Positions 1 to 9,636 of a DNA stretch of 64,000 bases are shown piece after piece. A model generated the notes under the pieces. The model was not told the DNA's origin and searched no databases. It saw only the letters and a program-made list of their open reading frames with translations. Source of the stretch: Octadecabacter algicola. Lineage in GTDB: Bacteria > Pseudomonadota > Alphaproteobacteria > Rhodobacterales > Rhodobacteraceae. A program made the translations under genes and the position numbers. Positions within the stretch are counted from its first letter, which is position 1. Every line of letters starts with the position of its first letter. Location of the stretch: NCBI RefSeq assembly GCF_021532625.1, contig NZ_JAKGAR010000003.1, forward strand, positions 248,001 to 312,000, in the 5' to 3' direction.

Positions 1-855
1 GGCTTGTCTGTTGGTGGGCTGGGGCTGAACAAAGGTCAGTTTGGCACGCTGTACCCTTCTACCGCGCATATGCGGCACACATGGCTTGAGGAGAACCACA
101 ACAGTCTCGGGCAGCCAGACCACGGCGCCGATCTTGCCAATGACCTTCAACGGCTGTGCGACTTGCACGGGGGACAAACCATTGCTGCGGTGATTGTCGA
201 ACCCGTCAGCGGCGCGGGAGGGGTCTTTCCGCCGCCCGTTGGTTACCTCGAACGGCTGCGCGAAATTTGCGACACACATGGAATTTTGCTGATCTTTGAC
301 GAAGTGATCACGGGTTTCGGACGTATGGGCACCCCGTTTGCTTTTGAGGCCTTCGGTGTGCAGCCAGACTTGGTGACCTGCGCCAAAGGGATGACCAATG
401 CGACGGTCCCGATGGGTGGTGTTCTTGCTACGGCGGCCGTACGTGACGCGTTCCGCAATGGGCCTGCCAAGATGCCGGACCTCTTCCATGGCTACACCTA
501 TTCTGGGCATCCTCTCGCATCGGCGGCGTGCATTGCGACTTTGGACGCATATAGAGACGAAGACATCTTCGGCAATGCCGCACGAATGGCGAAACCGTGG
601 GAAGATATGTTGCACGCTTTGGCCGATCTTCCAGTTGTGCAGGACGTCCGAAATTGCGGCATCATTGGTGCGGTTCAGCTACATCAGGATGGCGCCGTAG
701 GTGATGCAGGTCGTGCGGCCTATAACGGGCTATGGGAAGCCGGCTTGATTGTCCGCCCTGTCGGGGACGCACTGTGCTTGTCACCGCCGCTTACGATAAC
801 GCAGGCCGACATTGATGAGATCGGCGAGAAGCTAAGGGCGCAGTTAACCCGCTAA
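1..855 (+). CDS. class III aminotransferase, C-terminal part
   Basis: PLP-dependent fold-type I aminotransferase of class III (omega-amino acid:pyruvate or glutamate-1-semialdehyde-like group). The reading frame is open to the left edge, so the N-terminus is missing and about 284 residues remain. The PLP site is visible: VEPVSGAGG, the cofactor aspartate in LIFDEVITGFGR, and the Schiff-base lysine in CAKGMTN (codon 385-387), followed by HGYTYSGHPL. Amino donor and acceptor cannot be read from sequence. It is convergent with the ThDP enzyme and their stop codons share the bases CTAA (852-855). Class assignment is firm, substrate is not. Confidence 0.9.
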   Translation, partial: GLSVGGLGLNKGQFGTLYPSTAHMRHTWLEENHNSLGQPDHGADLANDLQRLCDLHGGQTIAAVIVEPVSGAGGVFPPPVGYLERLREICDTHGILLIFDEVITGFGRMGTPFAFEAFGVQPDLVTCAKGMTNATVPMGGVLATAAVRDAFRNGPAKMPDLFHGYTYSGHPLASAACIATLDAYRDEDIFGNAARMAKPWEDMLHALADLPVVQDVRNCGIIGAVQLHQDGAVGDAGRAAYNGLWEAGLIVRPVGDALCLSPPLTITQADIDEIGEKLRAQLTR

Positions 856-2489
856 GGGTGTTTGGCGAGGGTCGCGCTTGTTGAAAGCGCGTCCTCGCTT
901 ACTTGCAACTCCAATACCGCAAATGTGCCGCTTTGCTGTGCCCGCTTAAATGCGGGCGCGAAATCTGCAGTGGTCGTAACTGTTTCCCCATGACCACCGT
1001 AAGCCCGCGCGAGGGCCGCAAAGTCCGGATTGGTCAGTCTTGTTCCAGAAACACGCCCCGGATAGTGTTTTTCTTGGTGCATTCGAATCGTACCGTAGCG
1101 ACCATTGTTGACGACGATCACAATAGGCGTTGCACCGTGCTGGGCTGCGGTCGAAAGCTCATTGCAGGTCATTTGAAAACATCCGTCCCCTGCAAGGCAA
1201 ATAACTTGTCGGTCGGGGTGTTCAAGGCTGGCAGAAATTGCCGCAGGGAACCCGTACCCCATTGACCCCGACGTCGGAGCAAGCTGCGTCCCATGCTGCT
1301 TAAAGACGAAATATCGGTGCAACCAACCTGCGTAATTACCTGCTCCATTGGTTAGGATCGCATCTTGCGGCAGGTTTTCAGACAACCATGTAATGACCTG
1401 TTCTAGCTTCAAATCCCCCGGTGTTTCTTGAGGCGTTTTCCAAGCGTCATAGTCAGCGCGGGCGGCCTTGGTCCAATCCGACCAATCCCTATCTGTGGCC
1501 GGCAAGTCAGCCAACGCACGGATGAACGACACACCGTCAGCCGTCACCGCGACATCAGGGCGGTAAACATGCCCTTGCTCGTTCGGATCCGCGTGGACAT
1601 GACAAATCGCAAGATGTGGTTCTGCAGGGTCGACCAACGTGTAGCCTTGCGTTTCAATATCCCCCAGTCGCGATCCAATAACGAGAAGCGCATCCGCGTC
1701 CCTAACACGTTGCGCGAGTTTTGGGTTTACTCCCACATTCAAGTCACCCGCATAATTCGGGTGGCGATTGTCGAGATAGTCTTGCCGCCGAAAGCCTAGC
1801 GCAACCGGAAGTTTTTGCACGCTCGCAAAGGTCCCTAGATCATTTGCGGCTTCGGGGGACCAATGAGGACCGCCCACAATAACGAGCGGTCGTTCAAATC
1901 CGCTGAGCCATTGCAACGTGTCTTCAGCGACGGTTGCAAGTGTTGGCGCGAGTTCCACAATCGGCCCTTTGATGTCGGGTACATCAGCCCTCGCTGACAA
2001 CATATCTTCGGGGAGCGCTAGGACGACAGGACCGGGCCGCCCAGCCGTCGCAACATTGAACGCGCGGGCGATGTATTCAGGCAAACGGTCGGTATGGTTC
2101 ACCTCTGTAACCCACTTAGCGATACTTCCAAACATCGCTTTGTAATTGACCTCTTGGAACGCTTCACGGTCACGATCTTCCATGCGTATCTGACCGACAA
2201 AAAGAACCATCGGTGTACTATCCTGCATGGCAATGTGCACACCGGCCGAGGCATTGGTCGCCCCTGGCCCACGCGTCACAAACGCGACCCCAGGCTGGCC
2301 TGTCATCTTGCCGTAGGCTTCGGCCATCATCGCGACGCCGCCTTCTTGGCGACAAACAACATTGTCGATGCCTGCATCATAAAGCCCGTCCAACGCCGCC
2401 AAAAAGCTTTCGCCTGGAACCGAGAAAACACGGCGAACGCCGAGCCGTATGAGTTGTTCAACAAGGATCTGTCCGCCGTGGCGCTGCAT
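852..2489 (-). CDS. thiamine diphosphate enzyme, acetolactate synthase-like
   Basis: A 545-residue ThDP-dependent enzyme of the acetolactate synthase/benzoylformate decarboxylase superfamily, with the usual PYR, central and PP domains. The activating glutamate lies in RQEGG (residue 49). The cofactor motif is GDGCFQ, with the closing NN about 30 residues later. Length and the GYGFPAAI segment before GDG agree with the family. It is probably not the housekeeping IlvB, because no ilvH small subunit is next to it. The VOC gene lies upstream on the same strand with a 108-bp gap. A GGGAG run about 10 bases before the ATG supports the start. The true keto-acid substrate is unknown. Confidence 0.88.
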   Translation of the reverse strand: MQRHGGQILVEQLIRLGVRRVFSVPGESFLAALDGLYDAGIDNVVCRQEGGVAMMAEAYGKMTGQPGVAFVTRGPGATNASAGVHIAMQDSTPMVLFVGQIRMEDRDREAFQEVNYKAMFGSIAKWVTEVNHTDRLPEYIARAFNVATAGRPGPVVLALPEDMLSARADVPDIKGPIVELAPTLATVAEDTLQWLSGFERPLVIVGGPHWSPEAANDLGTFASVQKLPVALGFRRQDYLDNRHPNYAGDLNVGVNPKLAQRVRDADALLVIGSRLGDIETQGYTLVDPAEPHLAICHVHADPNEQGHVYRPDVAVTADGVSFIRALADLPATDRDWSDWTKAARADYDAWKTPQETPGDLKLEQVITWLSENLPQDAILTNGAGNYAGWLHRYFVFKQHGTQLAPTSGSMGYGFPAAISASLEHPDRQVICLAGDGCFQMTCNELSTAAQHGATPIVIVVNNGRYGTIRMHQEKHYPGRVSGTRLTNPDFAALARAYGGHGETVTTTADFAPAFKRAQQSGTFAVLELQVSEDALSTSATLAKHP

Positions 2490-2597
2490 GATGTTGTGCT
2501 CCCGATATTTGGGTCAGCATGCGATACAAGACCGGCAGTGCAAAGGTTCAATTTTCACATGATTGCGAAACCCTAAAGCGGCGCCACGCGATGTTAC

Positions 2598-2993
2598 TTA
2601 GGTCGGATTAGAAACCTCGATCAAGTTCCCGTCCAAATCTCGAATGTAGATGGATTCGAGTGGACCAACAGCACCTGTACGGACAATTGGTCCTTCTTCG
2701 ATGCTCACATCTTGATGCGCAAGATGCGCGATCCAATCCACCAATGGCGTGTCTGACAGGAAACAAATGTCTGCCGAACCTCGTCGTGGATTCGCGGCCT
2801 TTGGATCAAATTCAGCGCCCGCCTGATGCAAATTGATCTTTTGATTACCAAATTTAAGCGCGGTTCTGACTGTGCCGTCAGCCACTCGGAACTGCTCGGC
2901 TGCCATACACAAAACATCCTCGTAGAACTTCACCGATTGCTCGATCGACGCGACCGTCAAAACGAGGTGGTCTATAGACAAAAGACGAGGCAC
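2598..2993 (-). CDS. VOC-family (glyoxalase-fold) protein
   Basis: A single vicinal-oxygen-chelate domain of 131 residues starting with LLSIDHLVLTV and ending with YIRDLDGNLIEVSN. Potential metal ligands are the first-strand His, the His of NLHQAG and the Glu of LIEV. I chose the GTG start because AAAGGAG lies 7 bases upstream of it; the frame is open further upstream but would run into the divergent gene. It resembles small single-domain VOC proteins of unknown substrate (STM3117-like). It lies upstream of the ThDP enzyme on the same strand, and is only 27 bp from the divergently transcribed dehydratase. Confidence 0.85.
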   Translation of the reverse strand: MPRLLSIDHLVLTVASIEQSVKFYEDVLCMAAEQFRVADGTVRTALKFGNQKINLHQAGAEFDPKAANPRRGSADICFLSDTPLVDWIAHLAHQDVSIEEGPIVRTGAVGPLESIYIRDLDGNLIEVSNPT

Positions 2994-3020
2994 TTGCAGG
3001 CTCCTTTGGTTTTGGTCAGC

Positions 3021-3824
3021 ATGGCAGCTATGACAGAGAAATCGGCCTCTACGCAAATTTTGACAGATGTAATGGATCCCGCGCGTGCCTGCGCACTGCA
3101 AGTCGCATTGGGGTTTGAGCCAACAATCACCGCGGCCAGCACATTGCCTCCCTTCTTTCACCACATCTATTTTTGGGACCCACAGCCGCCACAAAACCTT
3201 GGCCGTGACGGTCATCCAGCTTTGGGAGGGTTCGTGCCGGACATGGGGCTGCCACGGCGCATGTGGGCTGCAGGACGTCTCTTGTTTCACACGCCTTTAA
3301 AGGCTGGAATCCGCGCCGAAAAGACGTCAATGATCGAAGGCGTGACCCGCAAGAACGGACGATCGGGGCCACTGGCCTTTGTGCGGCTACGCCATGACAT
3401 CCGGCAACGCGGTGCGGTGGTCCTCAGCGAATGGCAAGATTTGGTGTATCGCGAAGATGGAGGCGACACACCTGAAAGGCCTATCGCGAGAACGGATGAG
3501 ACCCACCAAGACAACGTGCACTTCGACAGCACCCTACTGTTTCGATACTCGGCTCTGACGATGAACGGGCACCGCATCCACTACGATGAACCCTATGCCC
3601 GAGACATTGAGGGTTACGGCGGGCTTGTGGTTCACGGCCCATTGCTGGCCCAACATTTGATGCTGATGGGGGAACGGATGCTGGGAAAGCCGTTGACCGA
3701 AGTAAGCTACCGCGCGACGGCGCCGCTAACCCTACCAAGCTCGGCAACGCTTTGTTGGGCCGATGGGGCCGCATGGGTCCGCGGCCCGCAAGGTGAACAG
3801 TGTATGGAAGCAGTGATGCGCTAA
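3021..3824 (+). CDS. MaoC/FAS1-like hot-dog dehydratase
   Basis: A protein of about 267 residues resembling mesaconyl-C4-CoA hydratase/HTD2-type proteins, with two hot-dog folds. The N-terminal half carries FVPDMGLPRRMWAAGRL and a FAS1-like region; the C-terminal half has a MaoC-like IHYDEPYA segment followed by VVHGPLLAQHL. The family hydrates or dehydrates CoA-linked acids. The start may be the ATG at 3021 or the one at 3030; neither has a convincing ribosome binding site. It is divergent from the VOC gene, so its promoter must overlap that gene's 5' end. It converges on the FAD oxidoreductase, sharing CTAA at 3821-3824. Confidence 0.8.
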   Translation: MAAMTEKSASTQILTDVMDPARACALQVALGFEPTITAASTLPPFFHHIYFWDPQPPQNLGRDGHPALGGFVPDMGLPRRMWAAGRLLFHTPLKAGIRAEKTSMIEGVTRKNGRSGPLAFVRLRHDIRQRGAVVLSEWQDLVYREDGGDTPERPIARTDETHQDNVHFDSTLLFRYSALTMNGHRIHYDEPYARDIEGYGGLVVHGPLLAQHLMLMGERMLGKPLTEVSYRATAPLTLPSSATLCWADGAAWVRGPQGEQCMEAVMR

Positions 3825-4861
3825 AGGCTCAGCGATGGGTTGAAATCCTCGGGGATTGCGTCCTCACCTGTTAGAATAAGCTGGGCAAGCTTTTCAGCCG
3901 CCAATGGCGCCATACCAAACCCAATCTTGAAGCCCCCGTTGGCGATGAACTCTCCGTCACGGAAAGGATGATTGCCTAACATGGGTGCGCGGGTTCTTGC
4001 ACGGGGTCGCACGCCAGCCCAGCGGCGTATTTCGATCGCTCCAGAAAGAACGGGGACGTATTCCCGCGCCTTGGCAACAAGCGCGTCGCATTGGGCGTCC
4101 GTGCTTTGGGGGTCGTCGAACTCTCGTTCGGTCGTTGACCCAATTGCAGTTGTGCCGTCCGCATGTGGAATGACGTGCAGCCCGTCCACGAAAAGCTGGG
4201 GTTCATTTCGGGCATCATAGTCCAGCAAAACCGCCTGCCCTTTGATACCCGCTCCGACCAAACGGGTATGATCTGCCGTAAGGGCCTCCAGACCTTGATA
4301 CCCCGTGGCCCATACGACAGCGCCCTCATCCAGAAAACTACTATCTTCAGTGATTTCGCACCCCCGCGCCTCAAGGGCTTTGGCAAGAGACGCACAGGCC
4401 TGCGCGGGATGGATTCGACCGCTGAGGGTATCGCGAATGTACTGGCCAGTCGGGCTGATCGGCACAAACTCAGACTGGGGGGTGTCGATGACCTCCCAGA
4501 TTGCTCGTCCTTGCCAAAGTTTATCGGCACCGACCGCACGGGACTGGGCGAGATCGGGTGCGCCTTCAGCCAAGGGCTGTAAACGCCCTGTCCGACCGTA
4601 GCCGCTTGATAACCCAGACGCGTCATCGACTTCGCGCCACCAATCTTCCGCCAACAACAGGCTCTCTAATTGAAACGCTTTCTTCGGGTTCCACTGCTCC
4701 GGCACGTGGGGAGCCAATGCACCGACAATGCCGCCAGAAGACCCCGCACCGACGCCGTTCGGGTCAATGATCCGCACCCGAGCGCCGCGCTTCACGCAGG
4801 CCCAAGCTACGCTCAGGCCAAAGGCCCCTGCTCCGCGTACTGTTACATCTACCGTTGCCAT
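3821..4861 (-). CDS. FAD-dependent oxidoreductase, DAO/MnmC1-like
   Basis: A 346-residue D-amino-acid-oxidase-fold flavoprotein. The N-terminal Rossmann motif is RGAGAFGLSVAWA, followed by the acidic strand end RIIDPNG and a GSSGGIVGALAPH loop. The C-terminal FAD motif is ANGGFKIGFGMAPLAAEKLA. The APH loop and the tail resemble the FAD domain of MnmC, which in E. coli is fused to the methyltransferase and converts cmnm5(s2)U to nm5(s2)U in tRNA. Here the methyltransferase is a separate divergent gene starting 49 bp away, which supports a tRNA-modification role. A ThiO-like glycine oxidase is the main alternative. Confidence 0.8.
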   Translation of the reverse strand: MATVDVTVRGAGAFGLSVAWACVKRGARVRIIDPNGVGAGSSGGIVGALAPHVPEQWNPKKAFQLESLLLAEDWWREVDDASGLSSGYGRTGRLQPLAEGAPDLAQSRAVGADKLWQGRAIWEVIDTPQSEFVPISPTGQYIRDTLSGRIHPAQACASLAKALEARGCEITEDSSFLDEGAVVWATGYQGLEALTADHTRLVGAGIKGQAVLLDYDARNEPQLFVDGLHVIPHADGTTAIGSTTEREFDDPQSTDAQCDALVAKAREYVPVLSGAIEIRRWAGVRPRARTRAPMLGNHPFRDGEFIANGGFKIGFGMAPLAAEKLAQLILTGEDAIPEDFNPSLSL

Positions 4862-4910
4862 TACCGCTCGCTGCTTTCATGTTCCTGTTGATCAGATAAG
4901 GCACCATGAC

Positions 4911-5567
4911 ATGACAGACCAGCAAGCAGATTTGGAATGGCGCGACGGCAGGACGCCTGTATCGGTTCAGTTCGACGACCCTTATTTCTCGCTTGATGAC
5001 GGCCTTGCGGAAACACGACATGTTTTCTTGGACGGCAATGACCTTCCCGCGCGATTTGAGGGGGATTTCCATGTAGGCGAGTTGGGGTTTGGCACCGGGC
5101 TAAACTTTTTGGTAACGCTCGCGGCATGGCGCGCGGCTGGTGTGACAGGAAAACTTCACTTCACCAGCTTTGAAGCGTTTCCCATGCCTATGGCCGATAT
5201 GATGCGGGCCCTACAGGCGTTTGATGGTTTGCCCATCGATGCATTCGAACACGGCACTTTTCCCAATTTTTCTGGCCCCGATTTTAAATTGCAGGTCATT
5301 ATTGGCGACGCGAGGAAGACCCTGACGCAATGGGACGGCAAAGCCGATGCGTGGTATCTGGACGGTTTTTCGCCCGCCAAAAACCCCGAGCTTTGGGGCG
5401 ATGATCTGATGGATCAAATCGGCAAGCACACCGCAAAGGGAGGCACTTGCGCCACCTACACAGCCGCAGGTTTTGTACGACGCGCCCTTGTCGACGCAGG
5501 CTTCGAAATTGAACGCACCAAAGGGTTCGGGCGCAAGCGGCACATGTCGCGAGGCACCATGAAGTGA
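4911..5567 (+). CDS. mnmD: tRNA nm5(s2)U34 methyltransferase MnmD
   Basis: A stand-alone homologue of the MnmC methyltransferase domain (218 residues), the SAM-dependent step making mnm5(s2)U at tRNA wobble position 34. The SAM loop is GELGFGTGLNFL. The family signature WYLDGFSPAKNPELW follows near residue 145, and the C-terminus carries GFGRKRHMSRG. The ATG at 4911 gives a family-like N-terminus (QADLEWRDGRTPVS). It is divergent from the FAD oxidoreductase likely to act on the same wobble base. Its TGA overlaps the GTG of the next gene (GTGA), which implies translational coupling. Confidence 0.92.
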   Translation: MTDQQADLEWRDGRTPVSVQFDDPYFSLDDGLAETRHVFLDGNDLPARFEGDFHVGELGFGTGLNFLVTLAAWRAAGVTGKLHFTSFEAFPMPMADMMRALQAFDGLPIDAFEHGTFPNFSGPDFKLQVIIGDARKTLTQWDGKADAWYLDGFSPAKNPELWGDDLMDQIGKHTAKGGTCATYTAAGFVRRALVDAGFEIERTKGFGRKRHMSRGTMK

Positions 5568-6430
5568 GCCAACAAAACACCCGCCAAGGTATCCTCTTCA
5601 TGATTGCCGCGACCTTTGTGATGGCCGTGCAAGATGGATTCAGCCGCCACTTGGCAGGGGAATACAACGTGATCATGATTGTCACGATCCGCTATTGGTT
5701 CTTTGCCGCATTCGTCATCGCGATTGCGCGGCGGCAAGCGGGTTCACTTCGCGAAGCTGCATCGACGTCACAACCGTTTCTTCAGATCACGAGAGGACTG
5801 CTTCTGGTAGCTGAAATTTGCGTCTTGGTCTTGGGATTCGTTGTCTTGGGGTTGATCGATTCTCATGCGGTTTTCGCATGTTACCCATTGCTGATTGCGG
5901 CCTTCTCTGGCCCCGTACTGGGTGAAAGGGTCGGCTGGCGGCAATGGTCGGCGATTGGGGTTGGGTTCGTCGGTATCCTGATCATCCTTCAACCAGGGAA
6001 AGGTGTATTCAGCCTGACGGCCGCGATTCCACTGATCGCGGCACTCATGTTTGCGCTTTACGGTTTACTGACCCGCTTTGCCGCACGGAAAGACACGGCT
6101 GCGACCTCCTTTTTTTGGACAGGCGTAGTAGGCGCGATAGCTATGACGCCATTGGGCATTTGGTTTTGGGAACCGATGGTGCCCGCCGATTGGGGGTGGA
6201 TGGCAGCTCTTTGCGTAACGGGCGCGACGGGTCACTGGTTCTTGATCAAAACATATGAGGTCGCAGAGGCCAGCACAGTGCAACCCTTTGCGTACTTTCA
6301 ACTGGTTTTTGTGAGTGTCATCGGGTTGGTCGTATTTCGCGAAACCTTGGCACCAAACGTGGTTATCGGCGCAGTCATAGTCGTTTCTGCAGGTTTGTTC
6401 ACCCTGTGGCGGGCCCGACAAAGATCCTAG
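5564..6430 (+). CDS. EamA/DMT-family exporter
   Basis: A 288-residue inner-membrane protein with about ten hydrophobic segments arranged as two EamA repeats, the usual architecture and length of drug/metabolite transporters. Recognisable parts are the first helix GILFMIAATFVMAVQDGFSRHL and the glutamate-containing GPVLGERVGWRQW. The GTG start is fixed by the GTGA overlap with mnmD. Substrate cannot be inferred; related alphaproteobacterial proteins export metabolites such as amino acids or riboflavin. It is convergent with the lytic transglycosylase, with both stops inside one CTAG (6427-6430). Confidence 0.88.
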   Translation: MSQQNTRQGILFMIAATFVMAVQDGFSRHLAGEYNVIMIVTIRYWFFAAFVIAIARRQAGSLREAASTSQPFLQITRGLLLVAEICVLVLGFVVLGLIDSHAVFACYPLLIAAFSGPVLGERVGWRQWSAIGVGFVGILIILQPGKGVFSLTAAIPLIAALMFALYGLLTRFAARKDTAATSFFWTGVVGAIAMTPLGIWFWEPMVPADWGWMAALCVTGATGHWFLIKTYEVAEASTVQPFAYFQLVFVSVIGLVVFRETLAPNVVIGAVIVVSAGLFTLWRARQRS

Positions 6431-8559
6431 TCGCCCGCACGCGATACCGGCCTGATAGGTTGCGCGCCGCTTGGACCAGAGGGGCCCAACTCACCCGCGC
6501 GTCGAACGGGTGGAAGATCGTTCTCAACATCTACAACTTCGGCCTCCTCAACGACGCGAACGGGACGGGAAACGGGTCGAATGAGGCGCTGCTCCCCGAT
6601 CAAGAGCCGCTCGAATTGCACCGGTCCGATCTGACCGCTCAATCGAGCACGATAGACGGGAATGCCTTCGGTTACGCGCATGACGTAGTTGCGGGTTTCA
6701 CGGAACGGGATGTGTTCAATCCAATCCACGACGTCAACGGGATCATCGTTGCCAAAGCCAACGCGCGGATCACCGTGATCGGTCATCCACGTTTTGGGAC
6801 GGCTAGGCCCTGCGTTATAGCCTGCTGCAATCATCACCGGTGAATTGCCAAATTCCCGCTCAAGAAAGGCAAGGTATTCCGATCCCAAAGCCGCGTTATA
6901 ATCCCAATCCGATGTCAATCGACCACGGGAATAAGGCACATCGATCCAGCCTGCGACTTCTTGCGCTGTTGCAGGCATTAACTGCATCAATCCCAAGGCT
7001 CCAACGCTGCTGCCTGCATCCGTTCGAAATTCCGATTCCTGTCGGGCAATGGCGAGCGAAAGCGCAGGTTCAACGGGCAGGTCAAGGTCCGCCAGCGGAT
7101 GGATCGGGAAGTAAACATCCTGCACTAAAAGCCCTTCGCGCACCGCAGACTTGGCAATCAGCACCGCATAGAAGGGTTCGCCGATGTCCATAAACAATTG
7201 ACCAAGCTGGCCAATCTCTTGGCGCGACATGGTTTTCGCTGCGTCGACAAAGAACAGAACCGCCATGCCCCTCTCGCCCGCGTCAAGCAAAGACAAGCCC
7301 GCCCACACGAGGTCATTTTCCAGCATTGGCGAACCTTGCCACGGGCCAAAGTTTTCACCTCCCGCGATGTCGGGGTCCATGGTCAAGCCTAGCCTTTCGG
7401 CCGCCAGTAATCCGTAGAACGACGTCTGATGTTGCGCGCCATCTTGAAAGGCCGCGATGGCCGCTTCGGCATCGCCCAAGCCTTCATAGGCGCGGCCAAG
7501 CCAATAACCTGCGCGGCCCTTTGAGATTGGCGAGGTCACGGACGCACCGAAGTTCTGAAAATGGGTCAACGCTAGAGCGTAGTCTTTCTGGTAGGTCAAC
7601 GCGAGGTAACCCGAAAGCCACTCAAGATCGCTATAGTTTGTTTCGTCGGGTTTAATGAAATGGTTCGACGCCAGCGCATAGGCACGTTCGATATTACCTT
7701 CACGCATCTGCCAACGCGCCAACATGCGCCGCCAAGACCCCCACCTCCACGGCACACCTAATGCTTCAGTGCTGGTGGACCGTTCCAACAAGAGAGCCAT
7801 TGCCAATGTCCAGTCGCCGCGGTCCGAGAACAGGTTGAACCGATCATAGTGCAAACCGGCCGTGTCCTTTAGACGGTCAGGAACGAGCGCTTCGCGGCTT
7901 TGCATGTCTCCATCACGATTGATGATCGCCATGCGGGCCCGAAACAGGGCTTGTTCACCCTCATCAAGAAGCGGCAATAGATTGGTCGCATCCGTCGTTC
8001 GCCACCGCCAAAGCAACATATCCGCACGCGCAATGTGATGTGGCGCAACGACGTCAGGGTAAGCATTTACAATTGCTTGGTGACCGGATGCCGACAACGC
8101 TTGGTTCAGCCAGACGTCAACCAACATCGCTTCGGCTTCCGTCTTGCGACCATCGGCAATCAATGCATCGGCATAAGCAACGGCGCCCTGCCCGGTTTCC
8201 ACGTCTTCGCCTTCAAAGAACGCTAGAATGTCCTCGGTCGTCGCGGTTTCCAAATCAATCTGACGCTCTGCGGCGGCACGGATGCGCGAAACGCCGGGCC
8301 AATCGGCACGCTTTTCTAGAAAATTGGCATAGATCGCAAAATCGACATCCGTGTCAGCGTCTCGCAAGATCAACCAAGCAATAAGATCTTGATCAACCCC
8401 ATGGCCGTCAGCGAGCGCATTCAGGGCCGCGACTTCGTCGCCTTGTCCCACAAGGCCAACTGCTTCGGAGAATGCTGGATCAACGGGCAATTGCTGCGCC
8501 CAAAGGGGCGACGCAATCAGCCAGCCTGAAAGGCCCAAAATGATCCGCGAAATCTTCAA
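6427..8559 (-). CDS. soluble lytic murein transglycosylase, Slt70-like
   Basis: A periplasmic peptidoglycan lyase of about 710 residues. It has a signal peptide (MKISRIILGLSGWLIASPLWAQ), a long alpha-helical repeat region typical of Slt70 superhelices, and a C-terminal lysozyme-like SLT domain. The catalytic glutamate is in ARQESEF, followed by GALGLMQLMPATA and AAGYNAGP. I chose the TTG at 8559 because AAGGGG lies 7 bases before it and the signal peptide starts there. The ATG at 8604 is an in-frame alternative that would prefix 15 polar residues. It is divergent from dapA. The C-terminal tail after the SLT domain is proline-rich. Confidence 0.9.
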   Translation of the reverse strand: MKISRIILGLSGWLIASPLWAQQLPVDPAFSEAVGLVGQGDEVAALNALADGHGVDQDLIAWLILRDADTDVDFAIYANFLEKRADWPGVSRIRAAAERQIDLETATTEDILAFFEGEDVETGQGAVAYADALIADGRKTEAEAMLVDVWLNQALSASGHQAIVNAYPDVVAPHHIARADMLLWRWRTTDATNLLPLLDEGEQALFRARMAIINRDGDMQSREALVPDRLKDTAGLHYDRFNLFSDRGDWTLAMALLLERSTSTEALGVPWRWGSWRRMLARWQMREGNIERAYALASNHFIKPDETNYSDLEWLSGYLALTYQKDYALALTHFQNFGASVTSPISKGRAGYWLGRAYEGLGDAEAAIAAFQDGAQHQTSFYGLLAAERLGLTMDPDIAGGENFGPWQGSPMLENDLVWAGLSLLDAGERGMAVLFFVDAAKTMSRQEIGQLGQLFMDIGEPFYAVLIAKSAVREGLLVQDVYFPIHPLADLDLPVEPALSLAIARQESEFRTDAGSSVGALGLMQLMPATAQEVAGWIDVPYSRGRLTSDWDYNAALGSEYLAFLEREFGNSPVMIAAGYNAGPSRPKTWMTDHGDPRVGFGNDDPVDVVDWIEHIPFRETRNYVMRVTEGIPVYRARLSGQIGPVQFERLLIGEQRLIRPVSRPVRVVEEAEVVDVENDLPPVRRAGELGPSGPSGAQPIRPVSRAGD

Positions 8560-8742
8560 CAAAACACCCCTTCTTTCGACCACGATATACGATTTACGCG
8601 GCATTCTTGTGTCACATAGGTAGGCTTTCATCCAATTTGCGCAACTCACAAACTTGGCAAAGGGGAAAAACCCCACTACAGACCTCCAAATTAACTGACC
8701 CCGTGAATCGTCGCGGAGGTCCCCTAAAAAAGGATGCGTATC

Positions 8743-9615
8743 ATGATCAAAGGGTCTCTCCCTGCTCTCGTCACGCCGTTCGCGAACGGCCAGCTGGATC
8801 TTGATACGTTGAAAAAACTTGTCGAGTGGCACGTTGATCAAGGATCACACGGTTTGGTTCCTGTTGGCACAACAGGCGAAAGCCCTACACTAAGCCATTC
8901 CGAACATGACCAAGTTGTCGAGACTGTGGTTGAGGCGGTGAACGGCCGCTTCCCAGTTGTCGCTGGTGCGGGGTCGAACAACACTGCCGAAACGGTGCGT
9001 TTGGTGAAGGCAGCAAAGACGGCAGGTGCGACAGCAGCTTTGGTTGTTACGCCATACTATAACAAGCCAACTCAACGTGGATTGATTGCGCACTTCACGG
9101 CTGCTGCCGACTGCGGCTTGCCGATCATTATTTACAACATCCCTGGTCGTTCGGTTGTCGATATGACTCCGGAAACAATGGGCGAACTCGCGAAGCATGA
9201 AATGATTGCTGGTGTAAAAGACGCAACTGGCGATTTGGCCCGCGTTCCAAACCAACGGCTAAGCTGTGGCGCCGATTTCATCCAAGTGTCCGGCGAAGAC
9301 CCGACAGCAATTGGATTTAACGCCCAAGGTGGCGTCGGATGTATTTCTGTTACGGCAAACGTCGCCCCTGCTCTCTGCGCTCAAATGCAAGAAGCGACGT
9401 TGAAAGGTGACTATGCTGCCGCACTGGAAATCAACGACCGCCTGATGCCTCTTCACAAAGCGATCTTCACTGAACCAGGCTTGGTTGGTGCGAAATACGG
9501 CATGTCGCTGTTAGGCATGTGCTCCGAAGACGTGCGTTCGCCGCTGACAGGGCTGGAAGACAGCACCAAAGAAAAAATGCGCGCCGCGATGGTGCACGCG
9601 GGTTTGCTGAACTAA
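8743..9615 (+). CDS. dapA: 4-hydroxy-tetrahydrodipicolinate synthase
   Basis: Condenses pyruvate with L-aspartate semialdehyde in lysine and meso-diaminopimelate synthesis. It is a 290-residue TIM barrel. The pyruvate-binding motif is GTTGESPTL, the catalytic tyrosine is Y131 in IIYNIPGR, and the Schiff-base lysine is K159 in GVKDATGD. The ATG at 8743 sits 8 bases after AAGGA; the upstream ATG at 8734 abuts that motif and is less likely. A strong bidirectional hairpin terminator follows. The divergent neighbour is a murein transglycosylase, so both flanking genes concern peptidoglycan. Confidence 0.96.
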   Translation: MIKGSLPALVTPFANGQLDLDTLKKLVEWHVDQGSHGLVPVGTTGESPTLSHSEHDQVVETVVEAVNGRFPVVAGAGSNNTAETVRLVKAAKTAGATAALVVTPYYNKPTQRGLIAHFTAAADCGLPIIIYNIPGRSVVDMTPETMGELAKHEMIAGVKDATGDLARVPNQRLSCGADFIQVSGEDPTAIGFNAQGGVGCISVTANVAPALCAQMQEATLKGDYAAALEINDRLMPLHKAIFTEPGLVGAKYGMSLLGMCSEDVRSPLTGLEDSTKEKMRAAMVHAGLLN

Positions 9616-9636
9616 GCAATCTCTACATTAGAATTG

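Noticed and set aside
2826-3020. Upstream extension of the MaoC-like gene by 65 codons
   Set aside because: It would lie antisense to the VOC coding sequence and adds no recognisable domain.
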